Assembly: GCA_016196035.1 (NCBI GenBank)
Contig: JACPYM010000075.1
Coordinates: 1 to 62,695, forward strand
From: Acidobacteriota bacterium
GTDB taxonomy: Bacteria; Acidobacteriota; Blastocatellia; RBC074
Direction of reading: 5' to 3'
DNA: 62,695 nucleotides
Shown: positions 31,020 to 39,921 of the stretch, piece after piece
Numbering within the stretch: the first letter of the stretch is position 1
Layout of the letters: each line of letters opens with the position of its first letter
The notes under the pieces: generated by a model
Told to the model about the DNA's origin: nothing
What the model saw: only the letters and a program-made list of their open reading frames with translations
Database searches by the model: none
Program-made: the position numbers and the translations under genes

Positions 31020-32759
31020 TCAACGTTGCGGCAACCCGCGCGCAAACACGCCGGGCTTGGTGCGTTTGAAATAAATCTCGGCGTTGCCGTCGCGCTGATC
31101 GAACCAGACCACATAGACAGCCGCACTGGTCGCCGCCACCGTCGGATGCAGCGAATCGCCCGGCGCGGCGGTCAAGCGCGCATCCGGCGTCCAACTCGCG
31201 CCGGCGTCCGGCGAGTGTTTGTAATACACCTCGGTATTGCCAGCGCGCCCGTCATACCAAACCAGATGCAAGTCCTGGCCCACCGCCGCCAAGCTGGGCC
31301 GTGCCGAAACGCTGGGCGCAGCGGTCAGGCGTTGCGCCGCTTCCCACGTGCGCCCGCCATCGGTCGAGCGCCGGTAATAGATGTCCCATTCGCTGCCAGC
31401 CAGCGCCAGCCGCCGTTGAAACTCTTGCAGCAAGGCTTCTAATTGCGCCAGGTCGCCGCCGCGTTGCACCCAGGCGGGCGCGGCGGTTTGAATCTGTTTC
31501 ACTTTGTCCTGCACGCGGATTTGCAGCGCCTGCCATTGATCTACGCGGGGCAAATCGTCCGCCGGCCCCGGCGTATAACTCAACCCCATCAGTCTGACGG
31601 CTTCATCAATCTTGCGTTCTTTTTCGAGATACGAAGCGTTTTGCTGCCCCAATGCTTCCAACTCGCGCAGGATGGTTTGCAGTTTGAGCACATCGCCACC
31701 TTGGGCAATCCAGCGCAGCACTTCCGCCTGAAGCAATTGATATTTCTCTTGCGTGCGGCGTTGCGCGGCGAGTTCGGGATGCACAACGGTCACGCCAGCG
31801 GGCGCGGGATCTACGGCTAAGCCCACCAGGCGCATGGCTTCATCCAACTTCGCCTCGGCCTCGCGCGGTTGAAAGGGGCTGTCCTGCTGATCGAACCAAA
31901 CCAGATGCACTTCATTGCCGTTGGCGGCTAACGAAGGCGCCCACGAATTGGCCGGGTTATTAGTCAGCCGCAACGCCGGTTCCCACGTCGCGCCGCCATC
32001 GGTAGAACGGCGGAAATACTCCTCTTCGTTGCCGTCGCGCGTGTCCACCCAGGCGGCATAGATTTGTCGCCCGGCCACGGCAATGGTCGGCACCCACGAA
32101 TCATCGGGCAAGTCTGACAGGCGCTGCGGCGTTGACCACGACAAGCCCGCGTCGGGCGAATGCGCGGTGTAAATCTCGGCTTGGGGTCCATCCTGATGAC
32201 TGACCCAAACGACATGCACTTGCTCGCCCTGCGCCGCGATGGAGGCGAAGGCCGAAGTGTTGTCGTAGGTCAGTTGCCAATCTTCACCCCACGTCGCGCC
32301 GCCGTCGTGCGAAGCTTTGAGATAGAGATTCAGCCCTTCGCCGCTGCGCGCGTCGTGCCACACGACATAAACGTGATCGCCCGCCGCCGCAATCGCCGGG
32401 TGTTCGCGCGGCGACGGGTCATTGCTCAACCGCACATCCGGCCCCCACGTCAGCCCGCCATCGGTCGAACGTTTGTAATAGACCTGCGCATTGCCGTCGC
32501 GCTGGTCGTACCAAACCACGTGCACGCGCCCGGCTTCATCGGCGGCAATGCTCCACGCGAAGTTGTAACTCAGTTGCGAGGCCGCCGGATCGAAGGTCAA
32601 CCGCTGGTCGGCCAGCCATTGACTGCGCGCCGGGGCAATTTGTTGCGCCAGTGTTTTCCCGAATGCGGTTGCGTGCGACGCAATGCCAAGGCCGCTGACG
32701 GCCAGCGCCAGTACGGCGAATAGACACACAAATTCCTTCACGCTTTGTGAGCGTTGCAT
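31020..32759 (-). CDS. Secreted BNR/Asp-box beta-propeller with helical insert
   Basis: 579 residues with an N-terminal signal peptide. Six Asp-boxes (SxDxGxTW-like) occur, for example STDGGLTW, SHDGGATW, SPDAGLSW and STDGGRTW, as in sialidase-like propellers. No sialidase Arg triad is obvious, so a binding role is likelier than catalysis. Residues about 293-456 break the propeller with two copies of an 80-residue helical module (KLDEAMRLVGL and KIDEAVRLMGL mark the two starts). It is last in the sigma-factor operon, with AGGAGGAG before the start. Confidence 0.8.
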   Translation of the reverse strand: MQRSQSVKEFVCLFAVLALAVSGLGIASHATAFGKTLAQQIAPARSQWLADQRLTFDPAASQLSYNFAWSIAADEAGRVHVVWYDQRDGNAQVYYKRSTDGGLTWGPDVRLSNDPSPREHPAIAAAGDHVYVVWHDARSGEGLNLYLKASHDGGATWGEDWQLTYDNTSAFASIAAQGEQVHVVWVSHQDGPQAEIYTAHSPDAGLSWSTPQRLSDLPDDSWVPTIAVAGRQIYAAWVDTRDGNEEEYFRRSTDGGATWEPALRLTNNPANSWAPSLAANGNEVHLVWFDQQDSPFQPREAEAKLDEAMRLVGLAVDPAPAGVTVVHPELAAQRRTQEKYQLLQAEVLRWIAQGGDVLKLQTILRELEALGQQNASYLEKERKIDEAVRLMGLSYTPGPADDLPRVDQWQALQIRVQDKVKQIQTAAPAWVQRGGDLAQLEALLQEFQRRLALAGSEWDIYYRRSTDGGRTWEAAQRLTAAPSVSARPSLAAVGQDLHLVWYDGRAGNTEVYYKHSPDAGASWTPDARLTAAPGDSLHPTVAATSAAVYVVWFDQRDGNAEIYFKRTKPGVFARGLPQR

Positions 32760-32786
32760 AACTCCTCCTGGTCGAATCGTGAATGG

Positions 32787-33434
32787 TTACCTGGCCTGCG
32801 CTTTGGTTTTGAGTTCGCGCAACCGCGTTTGCTGTTCCGGCGTGAGTTTGTTTTTGAGCCGAATGAGCAAGACCATTTGGGTGCGTTTGATGTCTTGCTC
32901 AAGGCCGAGCACTTTATCCAACTGCGCGATGATCGTCTGTTCGCTCATCTGATCGGCTTTGAGCAACGCCGCAATCTTTTCGACGCCGTCCTCCAGCTTC
33001 CATTGCAACTCGGTCAGCACGGTTTGTGTTTTACGGACTTCGGCTTTGATGTAACTCTTCTGCTCTTCACTCAAGCCGAGTGCTTGCTGATTCTGCATAA
33101 TCAATTCCGGCGGGAACAGGTTTTCAGAAAGGTCGGTATCTTCTGCCCGCGCAACCGGCACAGCCAGTAATAGCAACATGCATACAAGCAGCGTTGTTGT
33201 CCTTACTGGCGCATTCGAACGTTGCTCCGCTGCCCTGAAAGGGCGCAATTTAATAGCCGGGGGCAACGCCCCCGGAATAGCGCCGATACATTCGGCCCTG
33301 AAGGGGCCGCATTTGATGTTGAATGCGGCCCCTTCAGGGCCGTGGTTCACCGCGCCGCCACCGGGGGCGTTGCCCCCGGCTATTAAATTGCGCCCTTTCA
33401 GGGCGTTAACTGAATTTCGCAAAGGGGTACTCAT
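32787..33434 (-). CDS. Spy/CpxP-like periplasmic protein with repeat in its leader
   Basis: 215 residues as read. The mature part (from about 97) is helical: LGLSEEQKSYIKAEVRKTQ, then a coiled region and LTPEQQTRLRELKTKAQ, matching Spy/CpxP-like or heavy-metal-sensor proteins with LTxxQ-type motifs. The start ATG overlaps the upstream stop (ATGA) and has GGAGGAG. Residues about 10-73 are translated from a palindromic repeat. Without them the protein would begin MSTPLRNS, then APVRTTTLLVCMLLLLAVPVARA, a normal signal peptide. Confidence 0.7.
   Translation of the reverse strand: MSTPLRNSVNALKGRNLIAGGNAPGGGAVNHGPEGAAFNIKCGPFRAECIGAIPGALPPAIKLRPFRAAEQRSNAPVRTTTLLVCMLLLLAVPVARAEDTDLSENLFPPELIMQNQQALGLSEEQKSYIKAEVRKTQTVLTELQWKLEDGVEKIAALLKADQMSEQTIIAQLDKVLGLEQDIKRTQMVLLIRLKNKLTPEQQTRLRELKTKAQAR
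33232..33404. repeat. Nested perfect palindrome, 44-bp outer arms
   Basis: Outer arms 33232-33275 and 33361-33404 are perfectly complementary (44 bp, containing GGGGGCAACGCCCCCGG). An inner pair, 33294-33313 and 33322-33341, is perfect over 20 bp around an 8-nt loop. It lies wholly inside the open frame of the Spy-like gene, near its 5' end. Confidence 0.95.
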
Positions 33435-33952
33435 AGCTCCTCCATTTCGTTGTTCTGCTCAATCACGAACGGCTTGATTTCCAGGCGCGGCACGCCCAAA
33501 CGTGGCACTTCTTTCAACCAACGCTCGCCGGGGGGTTTCAGTAAAAAATCCGTCGGTGAACGCCATTGCGAAACCAATGTTTCCAGCGGCAACGGCGGGG
33601 AGAGCCTGTGTCGCCGTTGTTTCGCTTGCCTGACAGACTTGCCGCTTGATGCGGCGATGGCCTGCTCCTGCGGTTCGCGCAACGGCGCAGGTACGGCGTG
33701 CTCGGCAGGCGGTGTCACCGGCAACGCAATCCGCTCAACCGGCGCGCGTCTGAAAAGCGCGAACCACACACCAGCGCAAGCCAGCAACGCCAGCGCCACG
33801 ACGGCCCAGCGCCACACAGGCCGCTGGTTGGCGTTGTCTGCGCTATGCGCCGCAGCGGTCGCCCACGTGCGCGTGAACGACGGCGTGCGCCGCGTGTCTT
33901 CCTGCTTGAGTGCTTGAAACAGTTCATTGAACTGCCGGTCTGGTTGCTCCAT
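33431..33952 (-). CDS. Single-pass membrane protein, probable anti-sigma factor
   Basis: 173 residues: an N-terminal cytoplasmic part of about 45 residues (FNELFQALKQEDTRRTPSF), one helix (WAVVALALLACAGVWFALF) and a Pro-rich periplasmic domain. It overlaps the sigma factor gene by 29 bp and is coupled to the next gene by ATGA. Size, topology and context match an ECF anti-sigma factor, but no zinc-binding motif is present, so the call rests mainly on context. Confidence 0.6.
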   Translation of the reverse strand: MEQPDRQFNELFQALKQEDTRRTPSFTRTWATAAAHSADNANQRPVWRWAVVALALLACAGVWFALFRRAPVERIALPVTPPAEHAVPAPLREPQEQAIAASSGKSVRQAKQRRHRLSPPLPLETLVSQWRSPTDFLLKPPGERWLKEVPRLGVPRLEIKPFVIEQNNEMEEL

Positions 33953-34466
33953 CGCTGACCTGCTCTTCCTGTAAAAGTTGGCGCAGCCGCTTTTTGCCGC
34001 GCTCGTAATGTGTGCGCGCCGCGCCCAGCGAGACGCGCATCACCACAGCGGCCTCGGCCAAACTGAGTTCGTGATAAAAAACCAAGTGCAAGACTTCGTG
34101 CTGCCGTCGCGGCAGCACGGTCAATGCATGGCGCAACTGCGTTTGTTGTTCCGCGCGCAACAACGCGTCGTCAGGACTGTCTGCCAATTTCACCGGAGCC
34201 GCGCGCTCGCCGTATTTCAACAAGCCAAATCCGCGCAGCCAGTGCCGCCGCCGCTCATCCGCCGCCGTGCGGCGAATCACGGCAAACAGCCAGGTCTTGA
34301 ACGCGGCCCGGCCGTCATAGCGCGCCTTGCCTTCGAGCACTTTCAAGTAAACCGCCTGCAACACGCTCTCGGCTTCACCATGCTTGTGCGCGCAACAACT
34401 CAGCGCCCAGCCGTAACATTCGCTGTGGTACCGTTCCAGATTGGCTCGCAATTCGGCGCTGTCCAT
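33924..34466 (-). CDS. ECF-type RNA polymerase sigma factor
   Basis: 180 residues from ATG 34466. The sigma region 2 equivalent is AESVLQAVYLKVLEGKARYDGRAAFKTWLFAVIRRTAADERR. Region 4 is LTVLPRRQHEVLHLVFYHELSLAEAAVVMRVSLGAARTHYERGKKRLR, a clear HTH. A TTG at 34508 would add 14 residues; neither start has a strong ribosome binding site. It heads an operon with the membrane protein, the Spy-like protein and the BNR protein, suggesting an envelope-stress response. Confidence 0.88.
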   Translation of the reverse strand: MDSAELRANLERYHSECYGWALSCCAHKHGEAESVLQAVYLKVLEGKARYDGRAAFKTWLFAVIRRTAADERRRHWLRGFGLLKYGERAAPVKLADSPDDALLRAEQQTQLRHALTVLPRRQHEVLHLVFYHELSLAEAAVVMRVSLGAARTHYERGKKRLRQLLQEEQVSDGATRPAVQ

Positions 34467-34566
34467 CAACTTCAGTACGTCCGGTTTCGCAATGTGTTCG
34501 TCGCGCAATTAGTCGTTTGGCGGGCGCGCGTATATGACAGGCTGTAGGAAAAATTATCCGTGACGA

Positions 34567-36516
34567 TTAGACCAACTCCGCCAACGCCGCCCAGCGCTCT
34601 ACATCCGCATCCAACGCGGTGTTCAGCGTTTGCAACTCTTCGTAAAGTTGCGCGACCAGCACGTGATCGCTGGCGTGGGCGTCAAGAAGTTGTTCAATCT
34701 CGGCCTTGCGCGCTTCCTGCGCAGGGATGCGGGCTTCCAATTCTTCCAACTCTCGTCTCTCTTTGAAGGTCAGCTTGCGTTTGCCGGAAGCATCAGCGGC
34801 GGGCTTTTCGACCGGCGCTTTGGCAGCGGCGGCAGCGGCTTTGACAGCACCGGCTTGCAATGCAGCCTCGGCACGTTCGCGGTCGCGGATTTCGATAAAC
34901 GTCGAATAATCGCCTGGGTATTCGCGAATCCGGCCTTCTCCCTCAAACCGAAACAGATACTCAATCGTGCGATCCAGAAAATAACGGTCGTGGCTGACGA
35001 CGACCAGACAGCCGGGGAACGTTTCCAGATAATCTTCCAGCGCGATGAGCGTGGCGATGTCCAGATCGTTGGTGATTTCATCCAGCAGCAAGATGTTCGG
35101 CGCTCTCATCAACAGCCGCAGCAAATACAAGCGCCGCCGCTCGCCGCCCGACAGCGTGGCAATCGGCTGATATTGCATCGCGGGCGCAAACAGAAAGCGT
35201 TCCAGCATCTGGCTGGCCGTGATCCAATCGCCATCGCTAGTCTGAATGCGTTCGGCCACTTCTTTAACGTAATCAATCAAGCGCTGCTCGCCGGGCAAAT
35301 CGCGGCTCTCTTGATCGTAATAGCCAATCACCACCGTCTGGCCTTTCTCGACCTTGCCCGTGTCGGGTTGCAAACGGCCCGCGATGATTTCAAGCAACGT
35401 CGTCTTGCCCGAACCATTCGCGCCGATCACGCCGATGCGGTCGCCGCGTTTGAACTGATAGCTGAAATTACTGACGATCTGTTTGTCGCCAAAACGTTTG
35501 CTGATGCCATCCAGCGTCAGAATCTTGCCGCCCAGCCGTTGCGCATCAAACGCGATGTCCAAGCTTTTCTTTTCGGCGATGGCACTAGCAGCTTCGCGGG
35601 ACTTTTGAATGACCTCGTTGGCGTTGTCTATGCGGGCTTGCGATTTGCGCGTGCGCGCCTTGGCCCCGCGCCGCAACCATTCCAATTCGCGCCGCGCCAT
35701 TTGTTTCAGGCGTTGCGTCTCTACGACCTGGCGTTCCTCCTGCTCCTGCTTCTTTTCCAGGTAGTAGGCATAACCACCAGAGAACGATTGCACGCGCCCG
35801 CGCTCGATTTCCAAAATGCGATTGGTGACGCGATCTAAAAAGTAACGGTCGTGCGTGACCAGCAGCAACGCGCCTTTGAAATCACGCAGATACCGTTCCA
35901 GCCATTCGACCGTCTCGGCATCCAGATGATTGGTCGGCTCGTCCAGAATCAGCAGGTCGGGTTTGATGATCAGGCTGTGCGCGATGGCGACACGTTTGCG
36001 CTGCCCGCCCGACAGCGTGTTCATCTTAGCGTTGAGCTGGCTGATGCCCAGTTGCGCCAGAATCGTCTTGGCCTCGGTTTCCAACTGCCACGCGCCGCTG
36101 GTGTCCAGCTTGTGCGCCAGTTCGGACACGCGCGCCAGCAGCTTTTCATCCTCACTTTTTTCTGGCCCTCCCGCTTCGGCCAACGCGCCGCACGCCGTCT
36201 CGTAATCGCGCAACAAATCCAGCTTCTCGCGCAAGGCCGCATTGTTGCCGCTGAAGACCGCCTCGCTCACCGTTTGCGCCGGATCATACGGCGGATTTTG
36301 CGACAGGTAGGCGATGACCCGCTCGTTCGACAGCACGACGCGGCCCGTGTCGGTGGCCTCTTCGCCCGCGATGACGCGCAACAGCGTGCTCTTGCCGCTG
36401 CCATTCGCGCCGATCACGCCGATCTTGTCGGCTTCGTCGAGGCCGAAGGTGATGGCGGAAAAGAGCGGCTTGATGCCAAAGGTTTTGCTGACGTTTTCGA
36501 GCGAAAGGATATTCAT
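34567..36516 (-). CDS. uup: ABC-F ATPase (Uup-like)
   Basis: 649 residues with two ABC domains and no membrane part. Walker A motifs: GANGSGKST near 35 and GANGSGKTT near 360. Signatures: LSGGQRKR and LSGGERRR. LLILDEPTNHLDAETV (first) and LLLDEITNDLDIATL (second) are the Walker B regions. The arm linker between domains is Glu/Arg-rich, and a C-terminal coiled coil follows an Ala-rich linker, as in Uup. ABC-F proteins act on ribosomes or DNA structures. A subfamily call other than Uup is possible. Confidence 0.85.
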   Translation of the reverse strand: MNILSLENVSKTFGIKPLFSAITFGLDEADKIGVIGANGSGKSTLLRVIAGEEATDTGRVVLSNERVIAYLSQNPPYDPAQTVSEAVFSGNNAALREKLDLLRDYETACGALAEAGGPEKSEDEKLLARVSELAHKLDTSGAWQLETEAKTILAQLGISQLNAKMNTLSGGQRKRVAIAHSLIIKPDLLILDEPTNHLDAETVEWLERYLRDFKGALLLVTHDRYFLDRVTNRILEIERGRVQSFSGGYAYYLEKKQEQEERQVVETQRLKQMARRELEWLRRGAKARTRKSQARIDNANEVIQKSREAASAIAEKKSLDIAFDAQRLGGKILTLDGISKRFGDKQIVSNFSYQFKRGDRIGVIGANGSGKTTLLEIIAGRLQPDTGKVEKGQTVVIGYYDQESRDLPGEQRLIDYVKEVAERIQTSDGDWITASQMLERFLFAPAMQYQPIATLSGGERRRLYLLRLLMRAPNILLLDEITNDLDIATLIALEDYLETFPGCLVVVSHDRYFLDRTIEYLFRFEGEGRIREYPGDYSTFIEIRDRERAEAALQAGAVKAAAAAAKAPVEKPAADASGKRKLTFKERRELEELEARIPAQEARKAEIEQLLDAHASDHVLVAQLYEELQTLNTALDADVERWAALAELV

Positions 36517-36575
36517 AGAAACAGGTAACGCATTGCCCGTCGCCGAGAGAGTGTGCGTTCCACATACAGGAAATA

Positions 36576-36640
36576 AAAGCGCGAAGCTTCCTTTTTCGCA
36601 ATACGCTTCTGTGAATCAGGAAAAGGAAGCTCCGCGCTTT
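36576..36640 (-). terminator. Hairpin between cytochrome and ABC-F genes
   Basis: Arms 36576-36597 and 36619-36640 pair over 22 bp with two mismatches (core GCGCGAAGCTTCC). Read on the minus strand it follows the cytochrome gene and runs into CTTTTATTT, so it can terminate the sulfite dehydrogenase operon. Confidence 0.65.
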
Positions 36641-36676
36641 GTTATATTTTGTGCTCGGGCCAAGCGCGCTCTCAGG

Positions 36677-37201
36677 CTATTTCAAAGGCCGCACCGGATA
36701 GTTTTTGAAGAGGTAATCCACCAACGGGTCTTTGTCATCGTCTTTGACCACTGCACCCCAACGCACCATTTTTTCGACTTCGCGTACCCAGCCGGGACGC
36801 GCCAAACGTTGCACAACGATCAAATCAGCTTCGTGGCAGAGCAAGCAGCGCGCTTCGTAAAGCTCTTTGCCACGCGCTTCATTCGATGCTGCCGCTGCCG
36901 GGGCCGCCACCGGGCGCGGGGCAAAGCGTGCGGCGAAGTAATCCACCAGCGTGTCTTTCTCTTCGTCTCTGACCACTGCGCCCCAACGCACCATCTTCTC
37001 GACCTCGCGCACCCAACCTGGGCGCGCGAGTTTTTGGGCGACGATAACATCGGCTTCGTGGCACAGCAGGCAGCGGTTGCGGGCGATGTCTGCGCCTTTG
37101 CCGTCAGGCAAGTCTTGCTTGGCAGTGACGGAACGCAGACCCGTGGCGGCAACCAATGCCAGAAACACAAGCGCAATTTTGAATAAGTTAGGCTTCGACA
37201 T
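36677..37201 (-). CDS. Di-heme cytochrome c, sulfite dehydrogenase partner
   Basis: 174 residues: a signal peptide (to about 28), then two near-identical c-type domains with CLLCH at 44-48 and 119-123. Each domain repeats ARPGWVREVEKMVRWGAVV, whose methionine may be the axial ligand. This is an internal duplication of a SorB-like domain. It overlaps the sulfite dehydrogenase gene by 14 bp, so it is the likely periplasmic electron acceptor. Confidence 0.85.
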   Translation of the reverse strand: MSKPNLFKIALVFLALVAATGLRSVTAKQDLPDGKGADIARNRCLLCHEADVIVAQKLARPGWVREVEKMVRWGAVVRDEEKDTLVDYFAARFAPRPVAAPAAAASNEARGKELYEARCLLCHEADLIVVQRLARPGWVREVEKMVRWGAVVKDDDKDPLVDYLFKNYPVRPLK

Positions 37202-38372
37202 TGATCCTCACTTTATCAATCACGTTCCAGAGATAGCCGGACGGGTTCCATTGCGGGGCGACGGGTTGCATGTTGCCTTTGTCATCGGTGGCGCGTGCCA
37301 TCAGCAGATACGAACCGGGTTTGGTGATGTTGAAGGTATGCTCGAACGATTGCCAAGCGTACTTTTCGCGCTCCTTGCCCAGCTTGGCCAGTTGCCAGGT
37401 CGAGCCGTTATCCATTGAGACTTCGACTTTGGTGATGAAGGATTCGCCCGCCCAGGCAAAACCGCTGACGCGCACAGGGCCAGCTTTTTGTTTGGTCCCA
37501 TCGAGCGGTGCGTTCAAAAACGATTTCACGAAGAGACCTTTCACCGGCTCCATGTCTTGCGGCGCGACGGCTTCACCAGGGGCGACGCGCCGGTTGGGAT
37601 AACGATAGGCCGTCTTGACAAAGAAGCCTTCGTGCTCTTGCGGAATGACCGCGATGTGTTGCAGCCATTTGACGGCGTAAGCGCCTTCCCAACCGGACGC
37701 CACGGCGCGCAACGGAAAGCCGTGCAGCACGGGCAAGGGCTGGCCGTTCATTTCATAAGCCAAGATCGTATCCACGTGCATGGCTTTTTCGAGCGGCAGG
37801 TTGCGGATGAATTCGGGTTGCTTGCCCACGGCTTTGTCCGCACCGTCCAGCGCGACATATTTGCCGGTTGTCTTGACGCCCGCGCGTTTCAACACATCGG
37901 CCAGCCGCACACCTGTCCAGCGCGCCGTGCCAACTGCGCCGCGTTCCCATTGAATCCCCGCGACCGGCGGCTCGTAAAAGGCGCGGCCATTGCCGGCGCA
38001 TTCCAGCGTGACGGTGACAGTGGCGCGCGGGAATTTCTTCAACTCATCCAGCGTCAGCGTGTAGGGCTTGTCCACTTCGCCATCAATCGTCAGCTTCCAA
38101 TCCTTTTCGCTAACGGTCGCCGCATAGGCGTGATGGCGCACGTAAAACAATTCATTCGGCGTGAGATAAGAGTTGAGCAGACTGACCGGCGTCTCCAAGT
38201 CTTCGGGACGCGCCGAACGCACGATCAAGCGGCTGTCTTTGCCTTTGAACGTAGCGCCTTGCGCGAAGGCTGCGCCGGGCAAAAGCTGGCTCAAGCCCAG
38301 CGCGGCGCCGGTTTGCGCTGCGCCAATCAAAAAGTCGCGGCGGGCTGCCGCACGACGGGATTGCTTCTTCAT
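37188..38372 (-). CDS. Periplasmic sulfite dehydrogenase, molybdopterin subunit
   Basis: 394 residues of the sulfite oxidase family, with a twin-arginine-like signal (ARRDFLIGAAQ, residues 10-20). The molybdenum cysteine is C125 in TLECAGNGR. GIQWERGAVGTARWTGVRL and HGFPLRAVASGWEGAYAVKWL are cofactor-domain blocks, and a C-terminal dimerisation domain follows (RVSGFAWAGES). It oxidises sulfite to sulfate in the periplasm and passes electrons to the cytochrome. GAGGAAG precedes the ATG. YedY-type activity is less likely given the cytochrome partner. Confidence 0.88.
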   Translation of the reverse strand: MKKQSRRAAARRDFLIGAAQTGAALGLSQLLPGAAFAQGATFKGKDSRLIVRSARPEDLETPVSLLNSYLTPNELFYVRHHAYAATVSEKDWKLTIDGEVDKPYTLTLDELKKFPRATVTVTLECAGNGRAFYEPPVAGIQWERGAVGTARWTGVRLADVLKRAGVKTTGKYVALDGADKAVGKQPEFIRNLPLEKAMHVDTILAYEMNGQPLPVLHGFPLRAVASGWEGAYAVKWLQHIAVIPQEHEGFFVKTAYRYPNRRVAPGEAVAPQDMEPVKGLFVKSFLNAPLDGTKQKAGPVRVSGFAWAGESFITKVEVSMDNGSTWQLAKLGKEREKYAWQSFEHTFNITKPGSYLLMARATDDKGNMQPVAPQWNPSGYLWNVIDKVRINVEA

Positions 38373-38530
38373 TACACTTCCTCGCTGGTGATAAATGATG
38401 TCTGTGTTGTCACGTTGATGTAGTGCGGTAATACGGCGGCGATTCTATGCGCGGTGTGAGAGCGGGTCAAACAACGGCTTGATAATCGTCAGGGCAAGGC
38501 AAGGCCGGGCGTATCAGCACGGCCTGACCG

Positions 38531-39604
38531 CTACTTCCACACGCGCCGAAAGAAATTGATGATGTGAAAGGCATCCAGATACTTAAACGGCGACCGGCCC
38601 ACCGTGTAATGCCCGCACGGCAAAAAGACCGTTTCAACCGGGATAGCGTGACGGCGGCAATCGCGCACAAAGATGTCGGTCAAATCGGGCACCATCGTCA
38701 GATCGTAGCGCGCCGAAATCAGCAGCGCCCGCCGCCGCACCTGATGAAACTGTTTGTCGGCGTAAAAGCTCGGACTCAAACTCAACCAAGCCTCGCGCGT
38801 GGTTTCGAGCGACAACTCCTGCTCCAGGCTTTGCCGGATGTGCCCAGTGGTCACGCCGCGCCAAACCACGTCGCCAAAATAGCTCGACACCAGGTTGAAC
38901 ACGCCCGCCTCCAGCCGTTCGTCGTGAATGAATGCCAGCCACGACACGCAGGAACCGATGCTGGTGCCCGACAGACCTACGTGCTGATAGCCTTGCAAAA
39001 ACAGCCAATCCGCCGCGCGCCGTATGTCGTGCACGGCCTGGCGCACCGCATGAATCGTGCGCCCGATGTTGGAACTAATCAGATAATCGGCGCGCTGCAA
39101 TTCAGGCGGACGCCGCCAATCGTGAAAGGGCAGGCTCAAGCGCAACGCCGCAATGCCCAGCCGATTGAGCGCCCGGCACAACGCCACGTGCGACTGTTCA
39201 TCGGCATTCCATTGCGGCGAAACGATCACCGCGCGGGCTTGCTTGCCAGCGGGGGTTTCCGCCGGAAAGAAGCGCGCGTGCACCGTGTCGTTCTTGGCAT
39301 ACGGCGTGGTGATGCTGCTGGGAAAGCTCAGCCGAAAGCCGTCGAAGCGAAAGTCTTCGGCGCGACTGGGCGCAGGTGCAAAAAACTCGGCGTTGGCCTC
39401 TAACACCTGCGCATTGAATTGCCGCAGGTAATCCAGCGGGCGCACAGGCGAATGCCCATTGCCGGGCGCACCCAAGAATTCCAAGCCCCATTCAAAAGGC
39501 CGCACCACACGTTGATCGAAATCGCGCGCGTGCAACTTGTGCTCGAGGCGATGCATGTATTGTCGAAGCATAAAAAGAAACCGCTCCAAAAAATGAAACG
39601 GCAT
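38531..39604 (-). CDS. Alpha/beta hydrolase (ABHD18-like)
   Basis: 357 residues. The nucleophile elbow is GTSIGS in VGLSGTSIGSCVSW; a probable acid is in SARYDLTMVPD and the histidine in PCGHYTVG. The N-terminal region (RPFEWGLEFLG and DYLRQFNAQVL) resembles the uncharacterised ABHD18/DUF2048-type hydrolases. The ATG at 39604 is preferred: the longer reading from 39712 is translated from the repeat at 39657-39770. The substrate is unknown. Confidence 0.7.
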   Translation of the reverse strand: MPFHFLERFLFMLRQYMHRLEHKLHARDFDQRVVRPFEWGLEFLGAPGNGHSPVRPLDYLRQFNAQVLEANAEFFAPAPSRAEDFRFDGFRLSFPSSITTPYAKNDTVHARFFPAETPAGKQARAVIVSPQWNADEQSHVALCRALNRLGIAALRLSLPFHDWRRPPELQRADYLISSNIGRTIHAVRQAVHDIRRAADWLFLQGYQHVGLSGTSIGSCVSWLAFIHDERLEAGVFNLVSSYFGDVVWRGVTTGHIRQSLEQELSLETTREAWLSLSPSFYADKQFHQVRRRALLISARYDLTMVPDLTDIFVRDCRRHAIPVETVFLPCGHYTVGRSPFKYLDAFHIINFFRRVWK

Positions 39605-39656
39605 TGTATGAATCACCGCGCGAAAGACAAGCCAGCCTTTTGCAGCTTTGCAGCAC

Positions 39657-39770
39657 AGTAGCGCAACCCTGCCGAGGTTGCGCGGCGTTATCCGTGAAAC
39701 CGTGAAGGTCATGGACGAACTGAATGCCGTCCATGCTGAAGCCGCGCAACCTCGGCAGGGTTGCGCTACT
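39657..39770. repeat. Inverted repeat with perfect 30-bp arms
   Basis: Arms 39657-39686 and 39741-39770 are perfectly complementary (core AACCCTGCCGAGGTTGCGC). It fills most of the 317-bp gap between the hydrolase and TIR-CHAT genes. No promoter matching the consensus was found in the rest of the gap. Confidence 0.9.
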
Positions 39771-39921
39771 TTGGCCGCGTCGTCTCACTTCCCTTTCGCT
39801 CACGATTCCTCGCGCGGGTTTGAAGCCTGCGCTAAGATGCCGCCGCAGTAACTCGGCAGAGACGCCAACGACACAGCCGCGCCGCCCCGCGCCACCACAA
39901 CTTTGGCTTTTAGGAGATCGC

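Noticed and set aside
34630-35838. 402-codon plus-strand frame opposite the ABC-F gene
   Set aside because: Its product is a reverse reading of Walker and signature motifs; no binding site or homology is recognised.
39724-39921. N-terminal extension of the TIR-CHAT protein
   Set aside because: The extra 66 codons are translated from the repeat at 39657-39770 and from sequence before a proper AGGAG/ATG; the TIR domain begins at 39922.
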